This document shows, piece after piece, positions 1-7,566 of a stretch of DNA of 64,000 nt. Each line of letters begins with the position of its first letter. Within the stretch, counting starts at the first letter, position 1. Source of the stretch: Streptomyces smyrnaeus (lineage in GTDB: Bacteria > Actinomycetota > Actinomycetes > Streptomycetales > Streptomycetaceae); assembly GCF_017676345.1 (NCBI RefSeq), contig NZ_JAFFZM010000006.1:186001-250000 (forward strand). The letters are read 5' to 3'. Made by a program: the position numbers and the translations under genes. Under the pieces are notes generated by a model, which saw nothing but the letters and a program-made list of their open reading frames with translations, made no database searches and was not told the origin of the DNA.

Positions 1-516
1 CTGGACCGCGTCTTCGTGCCGGACGAGGACGTCATCGGCGAGCCGGGGCAGGGCTGGCGGGCGGCCATGTCGACGGCGGGCAACGAGCGCGGCCTCGCCC
101 TGCGCTCGCCGGGCCGCTTCACCGCAGCCGCCGAGCGGTTGCGACACCTGTGGCGGGAACGGGCCGACCCCGGCGACACGGCAGTCGCGCAGCGGGTGGC
201 CGACGCCTGGATCGGGGCCCGCGCGTACCAGCTGGCGGGGTATGCGGCGGCCTCCGGGGAAGCGGAAGACGAAGCCGCCCCGCCCTTCAGCGCCTCCATG
301 AACAAGATCTTCTGGTCCGAACTCGACATCGACCTGCACGAGACGGGGCTCGACCTGCTCGGCCCCGGCACGGCCGAGATCGCCGAAGGACTGGCGGAGT
401 CCGGCTGGCTGGACGGCTGGACCTTCGCCCTCGCCGGGCCGATCTACGCCGGGACCAACGAGATCCAGCGCGACATCGTCGCCGAGCGGCTGCTCGGCCT
501 GCCGAGGGGACGCTGA
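1..516 (+). CDS. Acyl-CoA dehydrogenase, C-terminal part (5' end outside window)
   Basis: The frame is open from base 1, so the gene starts upstream and only about 171 C-terminal residues are present. The segment carries the helical C-terminal domain of flavin acyl-CoA dehydrogenases, ending in the family hallmark YAGTNEIQRDIVAERLLGLPR-like tail (residues near 147-166). Such enzymes introduce the alpha,beta double bond into acyl-CoA thioesters with FAD. A second acyl-CoA dehydrogenase begins 6 bases after the stop. Paired genes of this kind often encode heteromeric dehydrogenases acting on bulky or steroid-like acyl-CoAs in actinobacteria, which is an inference here. The substrate cannot be read from the sequence. 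Confidence 0.9.
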   Translation: MDRVFVPDEDVIGEPGQGWRAAMSTAGNERGLALRSPGRFTAAAERLRHLWRERADPGDTAVAQRVADAWIGARAYQLAGYAAASGEAEDEAAPPFSASMNKIFWSELDIDLHETGLDLLGPGTAEIAEGLAESGWLDGWTFALAGPIYAGTNEIQRDIVAERLLGLPRGR

Positions 517-522
517 GCCGCG

Positions 523-1539
523 ATGCGTTTCGTACCGGACCGGGAGCACCGCGGCTACGCCGCAACCGTCCGCCGCCTGCTGGCCGACGCCGGGCCCCAC
601 GAGGCCGCCCGCGCCTGGGCGGCGGGCGACCAGCGGCCGGGCCGGGCCCTGTGGCGCTCCCTCGCCGACACCGGCCTGCCCGCACTCGCCGTCCCGGAGG
701 AGCAAGGAGGCCTCGGCTGGTACCCGCCCGAACTCGCCTCCGCCTTCGTGGAGACGGGCCGCGCCGGTGTCCCCGGCCCTCTGGTGGAGACGGTCGCCCT
801 CGCCGCCGGACTGCATCCCAGCACCCCGTGGCCCGCCCGCCTCCTGACCGGCGAACACCTGGCGACGGTCACCGATCCGGCGACGGCCACCGATCGTGCG
901 TCAGCCGCCGGTCCCGGCGCGGAGACCCGCCCGGGGGTCGGCTACGCGGTGGACGCACACGTCGCCGACCTGACGTTCGTACTCGTCGCCGGGGGCCTGA
1001 CCACCGCCGCGGCCGTGGGCACGCCGCTGCGTTCCGTGGACCCCGGCCGTCATCTGGTGCGTTGTGTGCCCGGCGAAGCCGTGTCCGCCGACCCACGGCG
1101 GATCCGGGCGCTCGCCACCTTGCTGACCGCCGCGCAGTTGCTCGGGGCGGGCGAGGCGCTGTTGGAGGGGAGCGTGGCGTACGCCGGGCAACGGCGGCAG
1201 TTCGGGCGTCCGGTGGGGTCCTTCCAGGCGGTCAAGCACCAGTTGGCGAGCGTCGCCGTGGCGCTTAAGTTCGCACGGCCCCTGCTGTACGGCGGCGCGC
1301 TGGCCGTACGGGGCGACGCGGCTGCCGACCCCCGCGATCTGCCCGCGGCCAAGGCGGCCTGCTCGCGCGCCGCTCACCTGGCCGCACGTACGGCGCTGCA
1401 GGTGCACGGCGCGCTGGGCTACACGGACGAGTACGACCTGACCCTTCTGCTGCGCAAGGCCCGTGCCCTGCAGACCGCTTGGGGCACCTTGGCCGCTTGC
1501 CGCGCCGCCGTGCTCACCGGCGGGCCACTGCCGGGTTGA
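523..1539 (+). CDS. Acyl-CoA dehydrogenase family protein
   Basis: This 338-residue protein follows the upstream dehydrogenase by 6 bases and is probably its operon partner. It shows the N-terminal helical domain, a middle beta region, and a C-terminal domain with YAGQRRQFGRPVGSFQAVKH-type and VHGALGYTDEYDL motifs (near residues 220 and 294) typical of acyl-CoA dehydrogenases. It is somewhat shorter than the usual 380-400 residues, mainly in the central region, as is common for the second subunit of alpha2beta2-type pairs. It should act on acyl-CoA thioesters with FAD. Which subunit carries the catalytic base was not resolved. Confidence 0.88.
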   Translation: MRFVPDREHRGYAATVRRLLADAGPHEAARAWAAGDQRPGRALWRSLADTGLPALAVPEEQGGLGWYPPELASAFVETGRAGVPGPLVETVALAAGLHPSTPWPARLLTGEHLATVTDPATATDRASAAGPGAETRPGVGYAVDAHVADLTFVLVAGGLTTAAAVGTPLRSVDPGRHLVRCVPGEAVSADPRRIRALATLLTAAQLLGAGEALLEGSVAYAGQRRQFGRPVGSFQAVKHQLASVAVALKFARPLLYGGALAVRGDAAADPRDLPAAKAACSRAAHLAARTALQVHGALGYTDEYDLTLLLRKARALQTAWGTLAACRAAVLTGGPLPG

Positions 1540-1571
1540 CCCGCGCCCACCCCGGGACGCCGAGCGGAGCT

Positions 1572-2345
1572 TCACCCCGTGAGGGAGCCGGGTTCGCGCT
1601 CGGAGAGCGCGGCGGCGGGCGCGAGGCGGCGGCGGCTGACGCGGGCCGAGGTGCTCAGCACGGCGTGCGAGACGGCGGCCAGCGCGCCCGCCGGTGCCAG
1701 CAGCGGCCACTGCGCGGTCATGAACGCGGTGCAGGCCAGCGCCAGGGCGGCCACCGCCATGCCGACACTCGCCCCCGTCCCCGTCCAGGCGACCATGCGG
1801 GGCAGGGTCCGGGGGACGGGGAACCGGCGTGCCAGTACGCCACCGGTGGTGGCGAGGGTGAATGCGGCCAGCAGGGTGCTCACCGTGGCCAGCAGCGCCA
1901 AAGGGGCGGCCGACGGGCCGACGGCGGTGCGCGCCAACGCCCAGCAGACCAGCAGGAAGGGGGCGCACAGTGCTGCCGCGCACGCGGTATGGCGCGTCTG
2001 TGCGACTGTCAGCTCGCGCTGGCATTCCGGCGCCAGTACGGCCACCGGTCCGAAGTCCCGCACCGCACGGTGGGCCGCCTCGGTGCGGGGAAGCCCTTCC
2101 TGGACGTAGGCGTCGGTGGCGTCCAGCAGCCCGTCGTGGATCTCCGCGAGCATACGGGTCTTGGCACGTGCCGGGCCCAGCAGCGCGGCGCCCAGCGCCT
2201 CGGTGTAGGCGACCAGCGGGTCGGGATGTGGGGGCGGGTGTGGGTGTGGATGCTGTCTGTTGCTGCCGCCCGTGTCGCAGCGGTCGCGCATGTCGTTGCC
2301 GCCACTCTTGTCGCTGCCGTCGCTCAGGTCGCTGCCGTCGCTCAT
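1572..2345 (-). CDS. Permease-prefix-like membrane protein coupled to PadR
   Basis: The 257-residue product begins with a low-complexity Ser/Asp/Gly and His/Pro stretch (about residues 1-45), then a soluble segment (about 45-120) resembling the permease-prefix domain found beside PadR regulators. Four or so hydrophobic helices follow (about 120-235). The start was set at 2345 because its ATG overlaps the TGA stop of the upstream padR gene (ATGA, 2342-2345), implying translational coupling; a longer open frame reaches 2420 but would run deep into padR. The PadR partner probably controls this gene. Its transport or sensing role is unknown. Confidence 0.7.
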   Translation of the reverse strand: MSDGSDLSDGSDKSGGNDMRDRCDTGGSNRQHPHPHPPPHPDPLVAYTEALGAALLGPARAKTRMLAEIHDGLLDATDAYVQEGLPRTEAAHRAVRDFGPVAVLAPECQRELTVAQTRHTACAAALCAPFLLVCWALARTAVGPSAAPLALLATVSTLLAAFTLATTGGVLARRFPVPRTLPRMVAWTGTGASVGMAVAALALACTAFMTAQWPLLAPAGALAAVSHAVLSTSARVSRRRLAPAAALSEREPGSLTG

Positions 2346-2692
2346 GTCGCAGGCCGGATCCGTGCGGGCCGCGCGGGTGTGTCGAGGACCGCGCCGATCG
2401 CCTCGGTGAACTCGCGCCATGCGGTGCGCTCCTCGGCGAGCGTCCGGCGTCCGGCGTCGGTGAGCGTGTAGCAGCGTCGGCGCCGCTCTCCGGTGGACTG
2501 CCAGTCGCCGGCCAACAGCCCCAGCCGCTCCAGCCGCTTGAGCGCCGGATAAACGGTGCCCGTCCGTAGCTCCAGCGCGCCCCCGCTGCGCTCCTGCACC
2601 GCGGTGATGATCGCGTACCCGTGCAGCGGCCCGGGTTCGAGCACGGCCAGCAGCAGTCCGTCGAGGTGTCCTCGTACCGCTTCCGTCTTCAT
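2342..2692 (-). CDS. PadR family transcriptional regulator
   Basis: A 116-residue winged-helix protein with the PadR signature: an N-terminal GHLDGLLLAVLEPGPLHGYA helix, then the LRTGTVYPALKRLERLGLL recognition-helix/wing region and a short C-terminal helix with a conserved arginine-rich patch. PadR proteins are dimeric repressors, often responding to small molecules. The gene is translationally coupled to the following membrane-protein gene and diverges from another membrane-protein gene at 2768. The shared intergenic region holds two 11-bp palindromes that are candidate operators. Confidence 0.9.
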   Translation of the reverse strand: MKTEAVRGHLDGLLLAVLEPGPLHGYAIITAVQERSGGALELRTGTVYPALKRLERLGLLAGDWQSTGERRRRCYTLTDAGRRTLAEERTAWREFTEAIGAVLDTPARPARIRPAT

Positions 2693-2732
2693 GGGGCCAG
2701 TGTAGGCAAGGAACGTATTGGTGTGCTACCTA

Positions 2733-2764
2733 TTGGCCGCCAATCCATTTGTGTTGGCTGCCAA
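2733..2764. promoter_or_regulatory. Paired palindromes TTGGCnGCCAA between padR and a divergent membrane gene
   Basis: TTGGCCGCCAA (2733-2743) and TTGGCTGCCAA (2754-2764) are two copies of an 11-bp palindrome whose starts are 21 bp apart, about two helical turns, so they face the same side of the DNA. They sit in the divergent promoter region and end just before the ATG at 2768. They are likely operators, most simply for the adjacent PadR protein. Confidence 0.5.
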
Positions 2765-2767
2765 CCT

Positions 2768-3355
2768 ATGAAGCTGTCGAATCGGGGGTCCTCGGTGACC
2801 AAGCTGCTGCTCTCCCTCCATGTACTCGCGGCGATCCTGGCCGTGGGGCCGATCGCGGTGGCCGCGTCGATGTTTCCGCGCTTCGCAAGAGATCTGCCGG
2901 CTGCCGCTGCCGCTGCCGGTGCCGGAGCCGGTGATGGCACCGGTGATGGCACCGGAGCCGGTTCTGATGGCGGCGCCGTAAAGGGGCGCGGGGCGGCAGC
3001 CGCTGCGCTGCTGCACCGCATCTGCCGGGGCTACGCCCTGTTCGGTGTGGCAGTCCCGGTCTTCGGGATGGCCACCGGCGCCCAGCTCGGCGTCCTCTCG
3101 GACGCATGGCTGGTGGCCTCCCTCATCCTGACGACCCTCGCCGCGATCCTCCTGGGTGCCGTCGTCCTGCCCCGTCAGGCCCGGATGCTGGGTGCGGCGG
3201 GCATCGGCCTCGACGAGGGCGAAGCGGTTCCCGTCATACCCGACCCCCGGGCCGCCGCGGCCCAGCTGGCCATGGTGACCGGCATCTTCAACCTGCTGTG
3301 GGCGATCGTGGTCGTCCTGATGATCGTCCGCCCGGGCTCGACGACGGGGGCATGA
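2768..3355 (+). CDS. DUF2269-like integral membrane protein
   Basis: The 195-residue product has about four transmembrane helices: KLLLSLHVLAAILAVGPIAV near the N-terminus, two around residues 85-135, and one at the C-terminus. A Gly/Ala/Asp low-complexity loop lies between helices 1 and 2 (about residues 42-70). The pattern LHVLAAI...GP...A...R and the later LL..I.RGYALFG resemble DUF2269 membrane proteins. ATG 2768 was chosen over the longer frame from 2621 because that would overlap padR; GTG 2795 is an alternative. Function unknown. It shares a promoter region with padR and may be its target. Confidence 0.65.
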   Translation: MKLSNRGSSVTKLLLSLHVLAAILAVGPIAVAASMFPRFARDLPAAAAAAGAGAGDGTGDGTGAGSDGGAVKGRGAAAAALLHRICRGYALFGVAVPVFGMATGAQLGVLSDAWLVASLILTTLAAILLGAVVLPRQARMLGAAGIGLDEGEAVPVIPDPRAAAAQLAMVTGIFNLLWAIVVVLMIVRPGSTTGA

Positions 3356-3528
3356 CCGTTCCGACCGCACATTTCGTACGTGCTCGGCCGGGGGCAGTGC
3401 ACTGAAAAGGCGATCCGCCGCCTCGGATGTGCGGGCGGACTGATGGCGCCCTCCTGGAGGTCCGGTGCTGCCCGGACCTCCAGATCTGGCTGTGGCTGAG
3501 AGGGCCGGGCGCCGGGGCCGGGGACCGC

Positions 3529-3666
3529 TCAGCGCCGGGTGCCCGGCTTGGGCAGGGGACGGGGGCGCGGGACGGAGTGCGGCCTGAGGGGCTTGCGCCA
3601 GGGCTGGTGGCGCTGCTCGCTGCGGAACTCCGGGCGGCCGGCGGTGCCGTTGAACTGACCTCGCAT
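3529..3666 (-). CDS. Small basic protein divergent from tetR (45 residues)
   Basis: A 45-residue ORF rich in Arg, Pro and Lys, beginning MRGQFNGTAGRPEFR, with a good ribosome-binding site (AGGGAG a few bases before the ATG at 3666). It lies on the opposite strand to the tetR gene at 3797, across a dyad-rich intergenic region. Function unrecognised. The divergent position suggests the TetR regulator may control it. Moderate confidence, because short GC-rich ORFs arise by chance. Confidence 0.45.
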   Translation of the reverse strand: MRGQFNGTAGRPEFRSEQRHQPWRKPLRPHSVPRPRPLPKPGTRR

Positions 3667-3679
3667 ACTGACTCCCTTG

Positions 3680-3739
3680 AAGTGCTTCGTTTGTACTACT
3701 CTGATTGCAGTGGTTCGACCGTAGTACTTCAAATGAAGT
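3680..3739. promoter_or_regulatory. Dyad-rich tetR intergenic operator region
   Basis: Within an AT-richer island between the small divergent gene and tetR there are GAAGTGCTTC (3680-3689, GAAG/CTTC arms), GTACTAC (3693-3699) answered by GTAGTAC (3721-3727), and ACTTCAAATGAAGT (3726-3739, six-base arms). This clustered symmetry is what a TetR operator and divergent promoter would look like. Which element is bound is inference. Confidence 0.45.
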
Positions 3740-3796
3740 GGTGCAAGAGAGTTCGGGGAAATCCCGGAAGCCCCCGAGAGAGGCAGGGAAGCCGTC

Positions 3797-4408
3797 ATGC
3801 GGCAGAACACCGAGCGGCGTACCGCGCTGCTCGACGCGGCCATCGAAGTGCTGGCCCGCGAGGGCTCGCGCGGGCTGACGCTGCGCGCCGTCGACAAAGA
3901 GGCGGGCGTACCGACAGGCACCGCGTCCAACTACTTCGCCCACCGCGGCGACATGCTCACCCAGGTCATGCGCCGCACCCGCGAGCGGCTCACGCCCGAC
4001 GAGGCGGCCCTGGCCGAACGGATGAGCGCCCCGCGCACACTCGCGCTCGAAGTCCAACTGATGCGCGATCTGGTGGAGCGCATGCGCGCCGATCGCAGCA
4101 GCTATCTCGCCATGCTGGAGCTGCGGTTGGAGGCGACCCGACGGCCGGAGCTGTACGAGGAACTGTCCGGGTTCCTGCGGGAGGAGTTCCAGGGCCTCAT
4201 CGCCTACCACCGCGAAGTCGGGATGCCCGGCGACGACCTGGGCGTCGCCCTCCTCTATCTCGCCATGGCCGGCCTGCTGGTCGACGACATGACGATTCCC
4301 GACATCCTGCGTGAGCCCTACGACGTCGACAGCCTGATCCAGGCCATGGTCCCCCGCGTCTTCGGTGGACCCGCCGCACCCGACAGGCCCGCCGGGCCCT
4401 CCGACTGA
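3797..4408 (+). CDS. TetR family transcriptional regulator
   Basis: A 203-residue TetR-type repressor. The N-terminal helix-turn-helix is readable as RRTALLDAAIEVLAREGSRG, then LTLRAVDKEAGV and TGTASNYFAHRGDM (about residues 5-60). The remainder is the helical ligand-binding/dimerisation domain. A purine-rich ribosome-binding site precedes ATG 3797. It diverges from a small ORF across a region with several inverted repeats and probably autoregulates there. Ligand unknown. A strong hairpin follows the stop codon. Confidence 0.9.
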   Translation: MRQNTERRTALLDAAIEVLAREGSRGLTLRAVDKEAGVPTGTASNYFAHRGDMLTQVMRRTRERLTPDEAALAERMSAPRTLALEVQLMRDLVERMRADRSSYLAMLELRLEATRRPELYEELSGFLREEFQGLIAYHREVGMPGDDLGVALLYLAMAGLLVDDMTIPDILREPYDVDSLIQAMVPRVFGGPAAPDRPAGPSD

Positions 4409-4418
4409 CGGCCAAGGA

Positions 4419-4490
4419 CACCACGGCATATGCGAAGGAGCGGGTGGGAGGTGGTGTTCCTCCCGCCCGCTCCTGTTCGCATGCGTGGTG
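4419..4490. terminator. Long bidirectional terminator hairpin
   Basis: Between the convergent tetR and transglycosylase genes lies an extended inverted repeat. The inner stem is GGAGCGGGTGGGAGG against CCTCCCGCCCGCTCC, and an outer, slightly interrupted stem joins CACCACG (4419-4425) to CGTGGTG (ending 4490). It is strong enough to stop transcription from both sides. Confidence 0.75.
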
Positions 4491-4513
4491 TGGTGTTGCG
4501 GGGGTGTTGCTGG

Positions 4514-5086
4514 TCAGTAGGCGGAGTCGACGTTGTCCATGGAGCCGTAGCGGTCGGCGGCGTAGTTGCAGGCGGCGACGATGTTGGCGACCGGGTCGGT
4601 CAGCTCGTCGGGGGTGCCTTCGACGTGGTAGCGGTCGAAGGTGGGCTGGATCACCTGCAGGAGGCCCTTGGAGGGGGTGCCCTTCTTGGCGTTGATGTCC
4701 CAGTCGTTGACCGCGTTGGGGTCACCGGCCGACTCGCGGATGATGTTGCGCTTGATGCCTTCGTAGGAGCCGGGGATGCCGTGCTCCTTCATGATGGCGC
4801 GGGCCTCGCGGATCCACCCGTCCAGGTTGTCCGCGTACTCCTTGCCACCAGCCTTCTTCTCGTCCTTCTTCTCGGCCTTGGCGGCCTTCTCGTCCTTGGC
4901 TGCCTTGGTGGCCTTGGCGTCGTGGGCGTGTGCGACGGCGGCGGGCTTGGTGGCGGGCTTGGCCGGGGCCTGGGCCGCGTGGGCGGTGCCGGCCAGGGCG
5001 GTGGTGGCGATACCGGCCGCGCCCAGGGCGGTCAGGCCGGTGGTGGCCAGGCGGGCGGGCTTGAGCGAGCGAAGAGCAGTACGCAT
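4514..5086 (-). CDS. Secreted lytic transglycosylase (SLT)-like protein
   Basis: The 190-residue product starts MRTALRSLKPARLATTG, followed by a hydrophobic stretch and an AHA-type signal-peptidase site near residue 38. A Lys/Ala/Glu-rich charged linker (about 40-85) leads to an SLT/lysozyme-like domain (about 90-190). The expected catalytic Glu is in IIRESAGDP, followed by SKGLLQVIQPTFDRY and NIVAACNYAADRYG. It should cleave peptidoglycan glycan strands outside the cell. ATG 5086 was chosen because it begins the signal peptide and has a GGAAGG upstream; the open frame extends to 5218 only through the leader. Confidence 0.85.
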   Translation of the reverse strand: MRTALRSLKPARLATTGLTALGAAGIATTALAGTAHAAQAPAKPATKPAAVAHAHDAKATKAAKDEKAAKAEKKDEKKAGGKEYADNLDGWIREARAIMKEHGIPGSYEGIKRNIIRESAGDPNAVNDWDINAKKGTPSKGLLQVIQPTFDRYHVEGTPDELTDPVANIVAACNYAADRYGSMDNVDSAY

Positions 5087-5474
5087 GCGAGCGGAGAGCC
5101 TTCCAGTGGGGGACGTATCCGGCCGCGCATCCCCGGGGGGCCGCACCGTGCGGTGCGCTTGTCCCGGTCTCGTCGCGACCTGGCACCCCCCCTGGGAACC
5201 GGCTCCCCGGCCCGACAACTGTGTGACCTACGACCCCACGTAGTGCGACATACCCGACTCGATCGAGCCGTCGCACCCCCCGCCCCGGATCCTCGCAAAC
5301 CGGACATACGATCCGGCCTCGTAAGTGATCTGGCTCCTATGGGCGGCCTCACACAACACCCCCCCTCGGCGCTCGTCCCCGTTCACCAGCGGCAAGATCA
5401 ACTGCACACGCTGTACGGAAGTTCGGCGAGATGACCGGCGGGGACCAGCACCGGGCTCGGGGTCCGGCCGGCGG
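5087..5474 (-). promoter_or_regulatory. Structured 5' leader of the SLT gene; no gene in this interval
   Basis: About 150 bases upstream of the SLT start, read on the minus strand, contain GGGGAGCCGGTTCC, a GGGGGGGTG run, the palindrome GCACCGCACGGTGC and a late GGATACGTCCCCC element, all GC-rich and foldable. Genes for wall hydrolases in Streptomyces are often preceded by ydaO-type (c-di-AMP) riboswitches. Some elements here look similar, but the hallmark CAGCTAACC segment was not found, so the riboswitch call is tentative. The rest of the interval to 5474 holds nothing recognised. Confidence 0.3.
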
Positions 5475-6752
5475 TCAGCGCGGCCAGGGGAGGGTGGCGT
5501 AGAGCCGGTAGTCGGTGCCGTCCCAGCCGTGTTCGAGGGTGCCGCCCGCGAGCAGGGTGCGCTCCTTCAGTCCGATGAGGCCCTGTCCGGCGCCGGGGAT
5601 CGCGGTGCCGGTGCTCGTGCTGTCGCGCTGTGCAGCGTCGCGCCGCGCGGGGTTGCGGATCTCGACCGTCAGGCCCTTGCCGGAGCCGCCCCGTACGGTC
5701 ACGGAGACCGGGGCGTCGGGGCCCGGGCCGTGCTTGCGGGCGTTCGTCAGGCCCTCCTGGACGATGCGGTACGCCGTACGGCCCGCCACCGGCGGGGCCG
5801 TGTCGGGGCCGCCCGCCACGTCCATGGCGAGGGTCACGCGGGAGCCCGCCTGCCGCGACTCGGCCGTCAACTGTTCGACGTCGGCCAACACCGGCTGGGG
5901 GCGGTCGCCGGCGTCCGGTGCGCGCAGTACGCCGATGATCTCCCGTAGGTCCTCCAGGGCCTGGTGCGCGCTGTCGCGGATCACGCCTGCCGCCCGTCCC
6001 ACCTGGTCCGGGGAGGCGCCGGGATTGAACTCCAGGGCGCCCGCGTGCACGCTCAGCAGCGAGAGGCGGTGCGCCAGCACGTCGTGCATCTCGCGTGCGA
6101 TGTCCTCCCGCGCCTCGCGCCGCGCCTCGGTGGCGGCACGGGCGGCCCGCTCGCGCAGCGAGAGGACGAGTTGGCGTCGGGACCGTACGTACAGACCCCA
6201 GCCGATCGCTCCGGCCAGGAGCGCGAAGTAGGTGAGGGCCGACGCCGTTCGCGGGTCGTCGGCTGCCGGTCCGCTCGCCAGGAAGATCGGTACCGGCCCG
6301 AATGCCAGCACCGACAGCAGGGCCGTCACCCTCGGCGCCCTGTTCACCGCGACGGTGAACAGGGCGACAAGGATCGGACCGGTCGTGAAGTGCGAGAAGG
6401 GCTCAGCGAGCAGCAGTACGGTGGCGAGTGGTACCGGCATGCGGCGCCGCAGGAAGACCGCCGCGCAGGCCAGGCCGCCGGCCAGTTGGTCGAGGAGCAG
6501 TGCGGTCGGAGAGGTGCCGGGGTCCACCCATACCGCGTCCGCGCTGAGCACCATGAAGCAGCCGGCGAAGACGAAGGCGCCGATGTCGGCGGCCCACTCC
6601 CGGCCCCCGCGGCGGCTCATCCGGCGCTCGACGCCCACACCTGCGGATTGCCCCGCCCGGCGCACCCGACCGGCCAACTGGCGGACCGACCACTGCGTGC
6701 GGGGGGTCCAGCGGATCCGGCGCCCCGTACGGTCCATCTTCAGCAGCCCCAT
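5475..6752 (-). CDS. Sensor histidine kinase, HisKA_3 (NarL-partner) type
   Basis: A 425-residue membrane kinase. An N-terminal basic segment is followed by about five hydrophobic helices (about 55-200). The dimerisation/phosphoacceptor helix reads REMHDVLAHRLSLLSVHAGAL (His near residue 222), and the ATPase domain has RIVQEGLTNARKHGPG and ends with the GAGQGLIGLKERTLLAGG motif. This is the class that normally pairs with NarL/LuxR response regulators. No such regulator is adjacent on either side, so the kinase is an orphan in this window. Signal unknown. Confidence 0.9.
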   Translation of the reverse strand: MGLLKMDRTGRRIRWTPRTQWSVRQLAGRVRRAGQSAGVGVERRMSRRGGREWAADIGAFVFAGCFMVLSADAVWVDPGTSPTALLLDQLAGGLACAAVFLRRRMPVPLATVLLLAEPFSHFTTGPILVALFTVAVNRAPRVTALLSVLAFGPVPIFLASGPAADDPRTASALTYFALLAGAIGWGLYVRSRRQLVLSLRERAARAATEARREAREDIAREMHDVLAHRLSLLSVHAGALEFNPGASPDQVGRAAGVIRDSAHQALEDLREIIGVLRAPDAGDRPQPVLADVEQLTAESRQAGSRVTLAMDVAGGPDTAPPVAGRTAYRIVQEGLTNARKHGPGPDAPVSVTVRGGSGKGLTVEIRNPARRDAAQRDSTSTGTAIPGAGQGLIGLKERTLLAGGTLEHGWDGTDYRLYATLPWPR

Positions 6753-6908
6753 GCGGCGAATCTACGGCTTGCCGTGTGCGGTCGTGGCCGGTCGGCGGGA
6801 GGTATCGACTTTGGTATGACCCCGGTGCGCCGCATCGCAGACTTCCGTCGTCCCCGCCGCCCCCGAAGGCCGATCCCTGGAGAACGCCGCTACGGCCAGC
6901 CTGCTGCC

Positions 6909-7124
6909 ATGAAGAAATTTCTCGGCTTCGTCTCGTTCGTTCTCATCGTCCAGGGCGGGGGCGGCCTCGTGCACGAAGTGACCGACGGCCGGTTCAACCT
7001 CCCGTGGGCGGCCCTCCACCGGTTCGGCTTTCTGGACGGTTACGAGGTGTACGCCTGCGTCCTGCTGATCGTCCTGGGCATCGCGGTCGGCGCCGCCTCG
7101 GACGCGGTGAAACGGCGCGGCTGA
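6909..7124 (+). CDS. Small two-helix membrane protein
   Basis: A 71-residue protein beginning MKKFLGFVSFVLIVQGGGGL, with one hydrophobic segment at the N-terminus and a second near residues 47-64 (ACVLLIVLGIAVGAA), separated by a short aromatic loop. ATG 6909 was chosen because it begins the first helix; the frame is open far upstream but antisense to the kinase. It stands alone, divergent from the kinase. Family and function are not recognised. Confidence 0.7.
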   Translation: MKKFLGFVSFVLIVQGGGGLVHEVTDGRFNLPWAALHRFGFLDGYEVYACVLLIVLGIAVGAASDAVKRRG

Positions 7125-7280
7125 CACGAGGGTGGGCACGGCGCGGTCGACACGGTGGGCGAATGCGGCCGGGCCGGCCCCAGGTCCCGAGAACCGGGGG
7201 CTGCGGACCCGGCATATTCTGAGGCGGAGGCGTAGGCCGCGCCCTCACCCCCTTGTAGGCACCTGACCAGGAGCAGAAGC

Positions 7281-7460
7281 GTGTACTTCACCGACCGTGG
7301 CATCGAAGAGCTGGAGCAGCGGCGCGGCGAGGAAGAGGTCAGTCTCGCGTGGCTGTCCGAGCAGCTGCGGACCTTCGTCGACCTGAACCCGGACTTCGAG
7401 GTGCCGGTGGAGCGGCTGGCCACCTGGCTGGCCCGGCTGGACGACGAGGACGAGGAGTGA
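7281..7460 (+). CDS. DUF6104-type conserved small protein
   Basis: A 59-residue acidic protein starting at GTG 7281 after an AGGAGCAGAAGC ribosome-binding region. It reads MYFTDRGIEELEQRRGEEEV, then SLAWLSEQLRTFVDLNPDFE and an acidic C-terminus DDEDEE. This matches a very conserved actinomycete small protein family (recalled as DUF6104). All codons have strongly GC-biased third positions. No enzymatic motif is visible; function unknown. Confidence 0.8.
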   Translation: MYFTDRGIEELEQRRGEEEVSLAWLSEQLRTFVDLNPDFEVPVERLATWLARLDDEDEE

Positions 7461-7524
7461 CGAGGGGGCACAGGGGAAGCGCGGGATCGCGACAGCGGAG
7501 GGAGCGGGAGGCTTGCACCTCTCG

Positions 7525-7566
7525 CGATACGCGACATATCGTGTTCAGGAGAGACGCGATATGTCG
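7525..7566. promoter_or_regulatory. Inverted-repeat operator overlapping the DUF4097 gene start
   Basis: CGACATATCG (7532-7541) and CGATATGTCG (7557-7566) form a perfect 10-bp inverted repeat with a 15-bp spacer. An additional CGATA half-site at 7525 also pairs with TATCG (7537-7541). The spacer contains the AGGAGA ribosome-binding site, and the right arm contains the ATG at 7561. A protein bound here would cover both promoter-proximal DNA and the translation start. The neighbouring PadR protein is the natural candidate. Confidence 0.6.

Noticed and set aside
3427..4314. A 295-codon plus-strand frame overlapping the tetR gene
   Set aside because: Arg/Ala-rich composition and a different frame from the clear TetR protein; a shadow.
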